Assembly: GCF_020382885.2 (NCBI RefSeq)
Contig: NC_058510.1
Location: forward strand, 978,001-1,042,000
DNA length: 64,000 nt
Reading direction: 5' to 3'
Origin: Scatophagus argus
Lineage: Eukaryota; Chordata; Actinopteri; Scatophagidae
Shown here: positions 1-11,385 of the stretch, piece by piece
Layout: each line of letters opens with the position of its first letter
Position numbering within the stretch: position 1 is the stretch's first letter
Made by a program: the position numbers and the translations under genes
The notes under the pieces: model-generated
Told to the model about the DNA's origin: nothing
Databases searched by the model: none
The model's input: only the letters and a program-made list of their open reading frames with translations

Positions 1-840
1 GCAGCACCTGCAGCTCCTGCAGCTCCTGCAGCACAGGTGGAAATGACAGAAATGATCACCAGCGTTATAACGACACTCCAGGTGTTTCAAACCAAACACA
101 TCCTGACCTTTCAGAAACGTTTTCTTTTGGTTCAGTGATTCCGTCTTTATCGTTTCTGCGGCCTTCGACTTCGGCCTGTGATGACTTATTGTGAACAGCT
201 GGAGTCGAACACGACGCAGAGACAGAACACGGTGATTTAAATGTTGGCGACGCGACTGCTGGGTGACTGCGACTGATGTTTGTGTCAACATCAGCGTAAA
301 TGAGAAACTTCCCCTGAAGAGGTCGTCAGCGCTCAAACAGAACCTCAAGATTTGGAATCAACTCTCTGCTTGTGTTAAGCCTGAAGTCGAGGAAGCCATT
401 TTAACTGGTTATGTCATCACGTGCTGAGCTTGAATTATGAAATGTTCACAGTTTGACAGACTCCAAACCGTTGGTGTCAGGCGTGAAGGCTCCGCCGCCC
501 GGCTCTTCGTCGGCTTTTCTTTGTCTGCGGCTTTAACTGAAGCTGAGTTTGTGTTTTAGTTTGTTTCCTGTCAGGTTTGTATGTTCCAGTGTGAACATTA
601 AAAGCTGTTTGTCACATGTTTTTCCCTGTGTGTTGTTACTTTACTCACTGTGATTACTACTGTTTGGTCATAATCTACTGTTACTACCCCGTACAGCTAC
701 TGCCATTATTATTGTTACTAATACTGCTATCATAATCACCGTAGTACCTCCTGTATACTTCATTATCTACAGTTCCAGTGTTTCTAGTATTATTACTGCT
801 GCTCTGCATCTCTGCTTGTGTGCTCCTTCTGTCACGCCAC
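1..840. other. Non-coding stretch, no gene recognised
   Basis: I see no splice-bounded exon with a recognisable protein and no RNA gene. A short CAGCTCCTG-type repeat sits at the extreme left edge (about 1-33). The rest is ordinary AT/GC-balanced sequence with runs of TA and CT near 650-840 leading into the minisatellite. Confidence 0.5.
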
Positions 841-1152
841 ACCCCCCTCTCTCTCTGTCTCTCTGCCCCCCCCTGTCTCTCTCTGTCTCTCTCCCCCCCC
901 CCCGTCTCTCTCTGTCTCTCTGCCCCCCCCGTCTCTCTCTGTCTCTCTGCCCCCCCGTCTCTCTCTGTCTCTCTCTGTCTCTCTCCCCCCCCTCTGTCTC
1001 TCTCTGTCTCTCTCCCCCCCCTCTGTCTCTCTCTGTCTCTCTGCCCCCCCCTGTCTCTCTCTGTCTCTCTGCCCCCCCCGTCTCTCTCTGTCTCTCTCTG
1101 TCTCTCTGCCCCCCCCTGTCTCTCTCTGTCTCTCTCTGTCTCTCTCCCCCCC

Positions 1153-1199
<47 letters not shown>

Positions 1200-1203
1200 T
1201 CTC
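841..1203. repeat. CT-rich minisatellite with C7-C9 blocks
   Basis: About 360 bp built from a unit of roughly 22-30 bp: two to four copies of TCTCTCTG followed by a run of seven to nine C. It ends in a pure CT microsatellite (about 1157-1200). The other strand carries G7-G9 blocks separated by GA-rich spacers. It runs directly into a retroelement tail in which a short CT tract is usual, so the array probably expanded from that tract (inference). All long open frames here, encoding Ser/Leu/Pro or Arg/Glu repeats, are low-complexity artefacts. Confidence 0.9.
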
Positions 1204-1447
1204 TCAACCCACCCGGTCCAGGCAGATGGCCGCCCATCTTGAGTTGGGGTCTGCTCCGAGGTTTCTGCCTTCTCAAAGGCAGTTTTTCCTCTCCACTGTC
1301 GCCCAGTGCTGCTCAAGGGGGAATGTTGGGCTCTCTGTACTACAGTTTAATTAAAGAGTTTGGTCTAGACCTGCTCTAATTGGAACGTCATGAGATAACT
1401 TTTGTTGTGAATTGGCGCCATATAAATAAACTGAATTGAATTGAATT
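1204..1447 (+). mobile_element. Teleost dispersed retroelement tail (LINE/SINE type)
   Basis: The segment has the block order I recognise from a very common teleost repeat: CAGGCAGATGGCCGCCC, then TTTTTCCTC..CACTGTCGCC, then GTCTAGACCTGCTCTA, then GAGATAACTTTTGTTGTGA, then TGGCGCCATATAAATAAA, ending in GAATT repeats. It is non-coding. The short direct-repeat tail is typical of a retroposed 3' end. The family name is not assigned here; a Repbase/Dfam search would settle it. Confidence 0.75.
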
Positions 1448-2543
1448 ACGCCCTTTCAACAGCCTGTGAAGTCCGTGGACACAGACTGTGCAGATTTGAC
1501 CTGAGCTTATAAGAAGTTCAGGTCAGAGACACGCCCACAGCAGCACTGCTAGCTGCTGCTAACTGTAGCTGCTCTTAGCTAGTTAGCACAGTTAGCTGTG
1601 CGCCCAGAGATCCCGTGAGCTGACTCTGCTCAGCTCAGAGCACCAGAACCGCTGCCAGGCCAACAGGCAACAGGACCTCAGCCTCAGTGAACACAGCCAG
1701 ACCGGGACCTATCACAGCCTCCGAGACCGACGGCCGGGAACACAGTGCTGAGGACCAGGACGTGGCAGAGAACAGCTGTGTGGCATCCGTTAGCGCCCAC
1801 CTGGAGCCAAACCCAGCAAGAAAACCTTCAGGCAGACTGGATGGATGCTGCAGTGACTCACAATCACCCCCAGAGGTACAAAGTGGTATTACAGTACAGG
1901 ATAGGCTGGGGCTAGCTGGTTAGCATGCTAACGTCACTAGATGTTGATGATGTTAGCTCAGTTTTTAAACGCTTTAAACTAATATTCTCACATGTTGCTC
2001 CTAAATGTGACTGAATCATTGAAACAATGCACAAGAGCAACAAACACTGATCACAACAGAGTGTTATCACAGTGTTCACATGCTGTGCTACTGAACAATG
2101 CTAACGCTAATGCTAACGCTACTGAAGGCTCACTGTAGGCTTCAGTTCGGGGGGCACAGCTGCTCTCTGACAGCCTTCATTCCTAGTAATTTTACAATAA
2201 ATCTAATCGACGGCCTCAGAAGGCCTTCGTCTCCCTCCTCACATCCCACACACTCCTGCTGAAATGTCACACACACACCCAGGCTTCCAAATGCCACCCT
2301 GTCAGTCAATCTCTGCCAGTGTTGAGGCATTAAATGGCCTCGCCTGTCACTCCACTCAGCCATGCAATGAATTCTGGGAGCTCTCGCAGAGTGAATTTTT
2401 ACACACACACATCATTTAAAAACAGCTCGTTAGAAAACACACTCCTACTCTCTCTCACACACAGCATAATAAGCAGACAGAGCTGTGTCAGTGTGCTGAG
2501 ACGATACGCAGGCTGCTGCAATCATACACTGCATACTGCAACG

Positions 2544-2589
<46 letters not shown>

Positions 2590-3126
2590 TATGGTTAAAA
2601 ACTCGTTCCGGTCCTCTCTGTGTATGAAGTGTAGGTGCACACACACTCACAGAGTTGGAGGCAAAGGCCACCCTGCCAGTCATGCAGTGGGAGGTTGTCT
2701 GCCTTCGATGGCTCCGCTCGAGTTAAAGCTGAGCTCTGACAGTTTGAGGCCACGCCTGCGCACACACACACACACACACACACAGAAAATACACACTTGA
2801 ATATTTAATCGCTGTGACTCTTCCGAGTGTTAACATTCAGACCTTCCTGTCAGAGGAGAAAGTCTCAGTTGAACTCTTTCAGGTAATTTAACAGTAATAA
2901 TAATAATTAATGTGTATGCAGAGCGCTTTTCGAGTGCTTTAAACTCACATCCATCATTAATCGGATCAGTGTTTAATAAGTGTTTAATCGTTTTCTTCCA
3001 CCTGTTGCAAAGTAAAAGTAAATAAAGACCAAAAGATGATGTGGTCGAAAACAGCTGGCACCAGTTAGCTTTGAAAGCACAACAGCCAATGGGAAGAGAG
3101 CAACACCGAGCTGGCTGGACCGATCG

Positions 3127-3167
<41 letters not shown>

Positions 3168-4333
3168 TGAGTATAAAACCGCCTTCATCATCACACTCAT
3201 CACACACACCACAAACAGCTCAGAGTCGTGACATCTGAACTCGTTTCTCAGGGTGTCGCTGACTTTTATTCGCTGCAGACTGACTCTTCTGTCCTTCAGG
3301 CGACATGCTGAGATAAAGTGGAAGATAACTTTAAAGACACACACACACACACACACACACTCACACACATTCACACACACTCACTCACTCACTGTCTCTC
3401 TCTCAGGTGGACGTCCTCTGAGGTTTACCCTCCAGTGTGTCCGGTCTGAATTGATTGGATCTTGGGCAGGGACACAGTGTGACCTCTGATAGTAACAGAC
3501 CTTATGCACCGAGTCCGGGTCCAGGCTTCCCCGTGTCTGTGCAGACTGAGGTGTCCAGGACCCCTTCGGACTCCTGTCGTTCACACTCAGCTGATTCCAG
3601 CTGTGAATGTTTCAGAGGATCTGAGGGTGTTTCTGAAACATTCAGGGATATTTTAGGAAACTTCCTTGTTGTCTCAGGGTTGTGGTTGTTCCTGGAAGAT
3701 TCAGGGATGATTAAGAAAGATGTGAAGGTGTTTCCCAGGAGATTCAAGGATGTTTAAGGCAAATGAAAGAGAAGACAAATGTTGTCCAGCTGTTTGAGGG
3801 AGATTCAGTGTTGTGAGGAGGAGATTTTCTGATTCAGATGTTGATTATTATTGATTCCGCTCTGCTTAAATCGTTGTTGAAAAAGTTTTGGTGTTGTGTA
3901 GCTGCGGGCCAACAGATTCAGGCCAACTTTGTCAGATTGAATTTAGGAAGTGCAGGCGGTGAAGCAGTCAGAGATGTTCAACACATTTGTGATTCTGCAG
4001 GGATCTTCTTAGAAATTCACCCGCTTCAGTTCAACTCAGACTCAGATGACTTCTGTGCTGCTGACTTGGACTTTCAAATGGAAGAAAAACAGGACTTTTG
4101 ATTGGTTGTATCAACTCCAGCCTGCTAAGAAAGGATCTCTTTATACCGTGTTTCTATTCTATCGATTTCCCCCAGTGCATGCTGGGATTTGGTTCTGTGG
4201 GCCTCGATGACTCAGTGAACAAACAGAAGTCAGTAGAAGCAGTTAGTGTGTCTGTGAATTATTCCAGCCATGACATGTCACACACTGTTCTTACTTACAG
4301 AAACATTTGCCTTCAGCATTTACATGTTAATGG

Positions 4334-4374
<41 letters not shown>

Positions 4375-7055
4375 AGCATGCAGTGGGATAACAACTCAAA
4401 CTCTTACTCTGAGTTTTAACAGCTTCCAGCTCTGCACAGCTGAGCTGCTCTGAAAGCAGAATGTGAAACACGTTTCCCGCAGCCTCGACTGCATCAGGTG
4501 AATCAGAACAAACTGACTCCAGATCAGCTTCGTCCACTCCACAGGCTTCCTATTACAGATCACTCAGTTCACCTTCAGGACGAGTGCACGGAGGCGTTCT
4601 AATTAATTGTTTGGTGTAAATCATATAAATGTGCCCCTGCTGCACAGCTCAGATTGTCCTCCAACACAGAATCACATCAGTCACCCAGAAGGTAGTTTCA
4701 TACACGACGACTCGCGCTAACATAAATAAGCCTGTTTGTTAATATGTCAGACTACTCCTTTAATGTTGGAGCACCAGAAATAAATTCACAGCGTCAGATC
4801 GTCATGTTCAGCCAATCACACACACACAGGAAGAGGCCATCCATCAAACATCCTGATGCTGCTTTCAAAGGGCAAACCGCACACTCACACACACACATGC
4901 ACACTCACGCACACACACGCACACTCACACACACGCACACACACACACACACACAGATCATTCATCTTCTCTGGTTTTCGACCTTTCTGTCTCTCTCACA
5001 CACATGCTGTCAAATCTGTTCATTGATGACATCACTTCCTGCTTTAAAGCCCAACCTGTCCTGACTCGTCTGTTCTTCGCCGCAGGTGCAGATGTGAAGC
5101 CAAAAATAAATCAGCCACCGCTCACAGCAAACAAACAAACAAACAAACAAACAACCTACTGTTGTTTGCTTTGAGTTGATTTCATTTCCTGCCTGATTAC
5201 CCTGACGGTCTTTAACGAGTGACAGGACGAGTCTCTCAGAGTCTCGGCTCTCCAGCTGCGGCGATGACACAACTCGTCCACATCTCGTCCACATCTGTCA
5301 CAGATGTTCATGTCCCGTCTGTCAGGCAGTCGGTGGAAATCCGGTCCAGACCCCCCACACAGTCCAACTGGGCCCTCGTTTGACCCTGCTCAAAGTCTGA
5401 GATGGGATTTCAACAAAGCAGCTTCCCACCCTCCCTCCCTTCCTCCCTCCCTCCATCCCTCCATCCCTCCCTTCTTTCTGTCTTTCTTTCTTTCTTTCTT
5501 TCCGTCTGCGCTGGTTGAACGTTTTGTTCGATTCCGTCACGTTGAGCAGGTCAGCGCATGTGGAGGTCAAACGTTTTGTCAGACGGGACACAAACTCGGC
5601 GTTAAAGTGTGGATTTTGAGCCCAAACGTTGGTGAGTGTGGAGTTTGTGTTCTTCACATGACGTGAGGGGGAAACGTCAGAAAAACAGAAATAAATCAGA
5701 CTGCCGACTGACACATGAAGAAAGTCTGAGGAGGATTCGAACTCAAATCACAGTCCGACCCTGAAATGCGGAAGAAGGAAAAGGATGAGAAAGGAGCTTC
5801 AGATTGTGTCAGGAGAACATCAGACGTCTGTTTTATTTTCAGTTCTTCTCAAGTTTTTTCTTACGTTTGTGTTTGTCTTTCTTTCTGTCCCGTCCTTCAT
5901 CTCTGTGTCATCTTTCTTTTCTCTCTGGCGCTCGTTTGTCCCTCGTCAGGTCGCCATCAGGTCTTCTGTCTCTGAGTCGTCGGCTCTTTGAGTCACGATG
6001 AATGCGAGGCGAACTCGATGCCCCCGCCGGGCGCCTCGCGTCTCTCGTCAGGCTTTCACTTGATCTGTGCAAATCCAATAAATTCATGCGTGCACACATC
6101 CACACCACGCCGGCAGTGTGTGTGTGTGTGTGTGTGTGTGTGGGTCGGAGGGTGAGCGACTACACCCATCTGTCACCCTCCCTCCGCCTCCCCCTCCTCT
6201 CCCCCCTCCTGGGACAGCAGGCTCAGAGTGTCTGCGGTGGAAAACAAGAAGCAGTCGGAGGTTCAGATTCAGCCGCTCGGAGACGTTCTCAGAGATTCAC
6301 TCTCAGGTGATTCAGTCCAGGTGTTTGCTGGTTCGGGTCCTGATGGCAGGAGGCGTCTTCTCCTCCTGGGGCCTCAGGTGTGTGAACCTCACACACCTGC
6401 CCTGCCCTGCCCTTCCCTCCTGCATGAGGGTTCGGTCAGGACCACGAGCTTATAACACATGTAGAACATGGACGTGAGACTCGCCATCCGCTCAGACGTC
6501 ACAAGCAGGCAGTAAGTCGCATCTCAGTGCTGACTGGCTGCTTTCGCACTGCAAGCGGCGTGTTAACGAGTGGCGTCTTCCTGTTGGTGTGCACGTGCTG
6601 CTGTGCTCATAACGTCATCCTCATGTGTCGCCACATCTGGCTGCCACCTGCTAATGAGCCTCTTTAAACAGAAGTACTCAGAATAAAGTTCAGGATGGAG
6701 GAGCAGCTGCTCGCCGTTACACGTGTCGGTGGGTGGAGACGAGCGCAGCAGAGTCCTTTCAAAATAAAACCCGCTGCTTGAGTTCAGCGTGGTGGACGAG
6801 TCGGCTGCTCTCTCAGCGCGCCTCTCTCTCTCGCTCTCTCTCCCTGGGAAACAGCAGCAGGGAATTCTGGGAAGGGCAGCCCCACACATCACACGAGTGT
6901 TAGGCTGGAGGATGAGGAGTGGTTGCCATAGTAACCGAACTGGGTTGTCGGTTTTTCTCTTCCCCTTTTCCCCTCCTCTGTGTCTCTCTCTTCAGCAGGG
7001 TGTTTCACAGTCAGAACTCATCTGCATACAGCAAACCTGTTCATACTCAGGATGG

Positions 7056-7105
<50 letters not shown>

Positions 7106-7354
7106 TGGAGGTAAAAGGTTTTGCCAAGCCAATGTCTCAGAAGCTAAATCAGCCACCGTGTGTGTGTGTGTGTGTGTGTGGTGGGCAGTTATTTTTAGAA
7201 GTCAGTCTCACGCTGTTAGGACGCCTTGTTCAGCTCACACACACACACAAACACACACACACACACACACGCTGTCAGGTTGAGCTGAAGAGGTTTCATC
7301 AATGGAGGCAAAACAAAACGTCTGGAATCCTGTGGAAGCAACAGCAGAACAGTT

Positions 7355-7394
<40 letters not shown>

Positions 7395-7400
7395 AGCAGC
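1448..7400. other. Intergenic, microsatellite-dense, no gene recognised
   Basis: I find no supported coding exon. The stretch holds many separate CA/TG arrays: about 2545-2587, 2761-2783, 3129-3166, 3337-3392, 4335-4372, 4880-4954, 6117-6142, 7059-7104, 7157-7180, 7239-7270 and 7359-7393. It also has a CAAA array near 5127-5153 and a CCCTCC/TTTC pyrimidine tract near 5428-5503. Open frames across it encode Thr-His or Cys-Val repeats and are not genes. Confidence 0.6.
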
Positions 7401-9289
7401 TGTATGAGCAGAGGATAAGTCTGTTCTCGTGTCAGATCTTCACACATTGAGACTTCTGATGGTGCTAATTAGTCCTGCTTCTCCCTGTTCCTCTGGCCCA
7501 GACATGCAGTACTACTGCAGTACTGACAGTATTGTGAGTGTGGATGACAGATTCAGCTCTTTCTGTTCACGCTCTCACTACATGACTGAGGAGTGGTTTC
7601 ACTTCCTGTCCTGCAGCTGCCCTGAACGAGGATCGGAGAGCTCGTTAGAAGCTGAATGAACTCGTCCTCCATTCTTTTCCACAGTAAGATGATCCCACCG
7701 GACGCTTTGTGGAGGTCAAAGTTCAGCGTAAGTGAACAAATGAAGCACAGAAACTGATCTTTGTTTTGTCTGGTTTTTCTTTGCTGTTGTTGCTGTAGCT
7801 CATTTGGCCGTCTGTCTTTCTGTTATCGTGCTGCCTGTCGTAAAGTCTGAGGCTTCTGTCGATGCAAACCAAATGTGGCGTTTAAGTGCTGTCAGTGTTC
7901 CTGCAGGACCACAGTTTGGCCCTGGTCACCATCAGAGGTCCGCTCTTCATGGTTTGGGTCCCAGCTGACGGCTGCCTCCCCTCAGGTCAGAACAAACCAC
8001 TGCAGGATCAGATCTGAGACACTAACAGGTGAGCTGAAAGGAGCACTCTGTTGTCATGGAAACAAGGCGCGGGATCCACTTTGTTGGTTGCACTTTGCCT
8101 GAGAGGTTTTGTTTTGGCGTCTGAGGTCGTGCTGCCCTCAAACATCCCGCACTCCTGAACAGGAACACTTCGACTCGCTGCAGGCACTTCGTCCTTCCAT
8201 TCACCAACAAACTGAAGGACTAAATCGTCCTGACGTCTGAGTCAGGTCACAGCAGTAGTTGGTCCCAGTCAGTATCCCTCGGTGACCTTTAACCTCCCGG
8301 TTTCACCCTCGGCTGGTGAAACGGCGAAGCGCGTTCTGTCGGAGTGAGCTAAATGCCTAAATGTCAGCTGTAAATGCTGAGCGCTCGCTGCTGATGCGAT
8401 GAGTGAAATCACAGACTCGGCTTCAAAATGTCACCGGAGGGTTTTTACAAACTGCACCGGCTTGGTTCAACATTTCATCTGCACGACACCGTGTGTGTCC
8501 TGCACAGGAAGTGTCTTACTGTGGTGCATTCACTGACCCCCAGCAGGATGTTGGCATTACTTTAAGTCTTTATCACCTGAAGTTACTCTGAGATTGAGAG
8601 GACAGGATGACTTGTACCTTACTGTATGTCAGGCATGAAGACAAAGAGCTGGGGTGGAGTTAACTCTTCAGCTCTGCAGCGAACTGAGCTAATGTTAGCC
8701 GTAGCCACAGCGCAGCATGAAGAGAGCAGCAGCTGGCGGTCGCTCTGATGATGTGCTGTCCCGTATGTCCGCCTTTGAGCTCAGGTCGTATTTTGTGCAA
8801 GTTGCTCCTTTAACTCCATCTGCACTGAAAGTCATGTGACCTGTGGATAATGTGGCGGTTTCAGCTAAAATAAGTTGACTTACATTATGTGTGGATGTAA
8901 GTTAACACATGGATGTGAGTGAAAACTTTTGGCCTCACACGGGACTCGAGCTTTGCTCTCCTGGTGAAGGTCCTCCGTGTGGGGACAGCGGAGCATTTAG
9001 CAGCCACAGAGCTCACATTTCCCTTCACCGTCTGATCAGGACGTGGATGCTCCCTGAGTCGGTTAACAGCCCGTCCAATCAAAATGCACCATGAGACAAA
9101 GATGCCTTTTTGCTTCACTGATGTGTGGGTGAATGCAGACGCTCCCTGACTTATCGCGGCACTGCAGGCGCTCGCTAACTCGGTTTACCGCAGCCTGAGG
9201 GACGAAGGCCTCGCAGGCAGACGCTAACTCGCTTATCACCACTCTGACACAATCACACAGCATGAGGGCGTGAACACGGAGACATCATG

Positions 9290-9506
9290 TGTGTCGCACA
9301 GCCGTGAACACGTGCGCGTATCACCTTCACCTTCGACGCGTACTGAGGCTGTGATTGGCTCGCTGTGACATCACTGGTGGGCGTGGTTACGACGGAGGAG
9401 GAGAGAGGAGCTCTGCAGTGCGAGTAAAGACGAGTCTTACTGCACATCGTTTTAATTCATGAGCCAGACAGGAAGTGGGTGTTCACAGACAACATGGCCG
9501 CCACAG
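9290..9506 (+). promoter_or_regulatory. Possible promoter and first coding exon of an unidentified gene
   Basis: A CpG-containing stretch has an E-box CACGTG (about 9309), an inverted-CCAAT-like GATTGGCT (about 9351) and TGACATCA (about 9366). About 120 bp further on is an ATG in a good context (AACATGG, 9494-9496). It starts a 13-base coding segment, Met-Ala-Ala-Thr plus one base, which stops at a strong donor G|GTGAGGG. I could not find a matching second exon in the next 10 kb on this strand. The combination may be chance, so this is a candidate only. Confidence 0.2.
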
Positions 9507-9589
9507 GTGAGGGACACCTGACAGCTCTCTGGTCAGAAACACATTCTTCTCTCATTCTTCAGCTGATGTGATTCTCATGTGATGTCTTT

Positions 9590-10680
9590 ATTGCACCTCC
9601 TCCTCCTCCTCCTCCTCCACATGTTACAGGCCTGCTGAGGGATTAAGAAGGTGTTGCACAGATGTTGCCCCCTCCTCTTCATCATGTGTTAGAGTGCTAA
9701 TGACTTCTGTCTACAACTTTATAGGACTGCAGAGGATATCCTCCAGTATCCCTCCTCCTCCTCCTCCTCATCGAGTGCTGATGAAGCTGCTGTGCGATTA
9801 AAAGGTTCCACAGATGTTGCCTCCTCTCTCACACTCCTCCTCCTCTTCCTCCTCTGTTAAACTGTGAAAACGTGCAGCCACAGAGGATTTTTTGCAGCTG
9901 ACAGTCTTCCTCTCCTCCATGTCTTTCTGCAGATGGCGCCTCCTTTTTTCCTCCTTCTCCTCCTCCTCTTCTCCTGCTGCTCGACTTCCTCTTTGTGAAA
10001 AAGTGCGAGACAGAAGAGAGAAAATAAAAGCGCACACACAAAACGAGTGAGTCACACTTAAAATGAACAATTACAGGAAAAGCCAAACGGAAACTGATGT
10101 GTGTATCACAGCTTCTCTCTCATTAATTATGTGACCTCAGGTTTATCTGGGGGCCCTTTGGAAGGGCCCGACCCCTCAGGTTGGACACCACTGGACCGGA
10201 CTGTCTGTCACATGGAGTCATTTTGCCGGCATTTTGCAGACAGGACTTTTATTGTTGAGGGCTTTCAGTTGTACTTTGACATGGTCGCACTGGTCTGTTA
10301 CTGCACTGAAGTGTTTGGATCTTTGTTGCTGTGTGTTAGTGAACATCATTCCATTTGTTGTGGGCTGCTGATGTGTTGACTGACAGTCAGGCAGACCAAC
10401 AACATCTTTTCACCCTCCTCTTCGTCCTCTCACTGGTCTTCTAAATAAATTCCACATGTGTGCATCCACTGCATGCAGACTCTCCTGCTCCTCCTCCTGC
10501 TCCTGCTCCTCCTCCTGCTCTTGCTCCTCCTCCTCCTCCTTCTCCTGCTCCTGCTCCTCCTCCTGCTCTTCCTGCTCCTCCTGCTCCTCCTCCTCCTCCT
10601 CCTCCTCCTTGTGTTAAAGTGCTGATGAGGCTGCTGTGCGATTAAGGGGGAGTTCCACAGATGTTCCCTCTCTGATTGAT
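9590..10680. repeat. TCC/TGC trinucleotide clusters with a diverged repeated unit
   Basis: TCC-rich clusters lie at about 9597-9619, 9752-9771, 9834-9861, 9945-9975 and 10478-10610. The last mixes TCC and TGC over about 130 bp. Around them the same phrase recurs at about 9630-9700, 9770-9825 and 10612-10670: GTGTTAAAGTGCTGATGA, then GCTGCTGTGCGATTAA, then TTCCACAGATGTT. These are therefore diverged copies of one unit of at least 70 bp that carries a TCC tract. Confidence 0.7.
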
Positions 10681-10743
10681 TGCCTCATTTATTGTCTGAG
10701 GGCTGAATGTAATAAACTCATTAGCACACTCCCTGGACAGGAG

Positions 10744-10793
<50 letters not shown>

Positions 10794-11049
10794 TGTCATG
10801 ACCCACAGTGTCCAGCTCCGTCTCTCTCTGACAGGTGATTAATGGTGGTTTTCTTGTCTCCGGGGCGAGCTGGTCAGTCACGTCACTCCATCCTCCCGTT
10901 TCTGTTTCACTGAGCTCAGCTGGTCGTCACGTCACAAAGTTTTTCACGAGTTTGATGTGTGACAGTCGGCCGCATGTGAAATCACATTTCAAACGCATAA
11001 AGTGAGTCAGAAAGTAAATCTGAACCAGTTGATTACATGCAGTGAGATA

Positions 11050-11385
11050 CACTATGTGGACAGAAGTATTGGGCCAGCTGCCCATCACACCGACAGGGAC
11101 TTTAATGACGTCTCATTCTGAACACACAGACAGCTTTGCAGCTCTAACAGCTTCCACTCTTCTGTGAAGGCTTTCCACAACATGTTGGAGTGTTTCTGTG
11201 GGAATTTGTGCCCATTCATGCAGTAGAGCATTTGTGAGGTCACACACTGATGTTGGACCAAAAGGCCTGGCTCACAATCTCCGTTCCAGTTCATCCCAAA
11301 GGTGTTGGATGGGGTTGAGGTCAGGGCTCTGTGTGGGCCAGTCAAGTGCTTCCACACCAAACTCATCCAACCATGTCCAACCATG
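11050..11385 (-). mobile_element. Decayed Tc1/mariner transposon, transposase C-terminal fragment
   Basis: Immediately after a TA dinucleotide (11048-11049) the sequence starts CACTATGTGGACAGAAGT, the form of a teleost Tc1-type terminal inverted repeat. Read on the minus strand, about 11385 down to the stop at 11113-11115, it encodes the end of a Tc1 transposase. WLDEFGVEALDWP is followed by QSPDLNPIQHLWDELERRL, and the C-terminus includes TETLQHVVESLHRRVEA. The catalytic block normally containing the last acidic residue of the DDE/D triad reads IQHLW where family members usually have IEHLW, so that glutamate appears lost. A TGA interrupts the frame right after ELERRL. The rest of the transposase and the second terminal repeat are missing. 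The copy is dead. Confidence 0.9.

Larger units (their letters stand above)
7401..11049. other. Intergenic stretch, no gene recognised
   Basis: Apart from the candidate first exon near 9.5 kb and the trinucleotide clusters, I see nothing that looks like a conserved exon on either strand. A perfect TG array of about 49 bp lies at 10745-10793. Confidence 0.5.

Noticed and set aside
841..1200. Regularly spaced C blocks, CRISPR-like at first sight
   Set aside because: The spacers are themselves CT repeats and the host is a vertebrate; it is a minisatellite.
684..1379. Long overlapping open frames encoding Arg-Glu or Ser-Leu-Pro repeats on both strands
   Set aside because: They are translations of the CT/C minisatellite in every frame, with no splice context or conserved domain.
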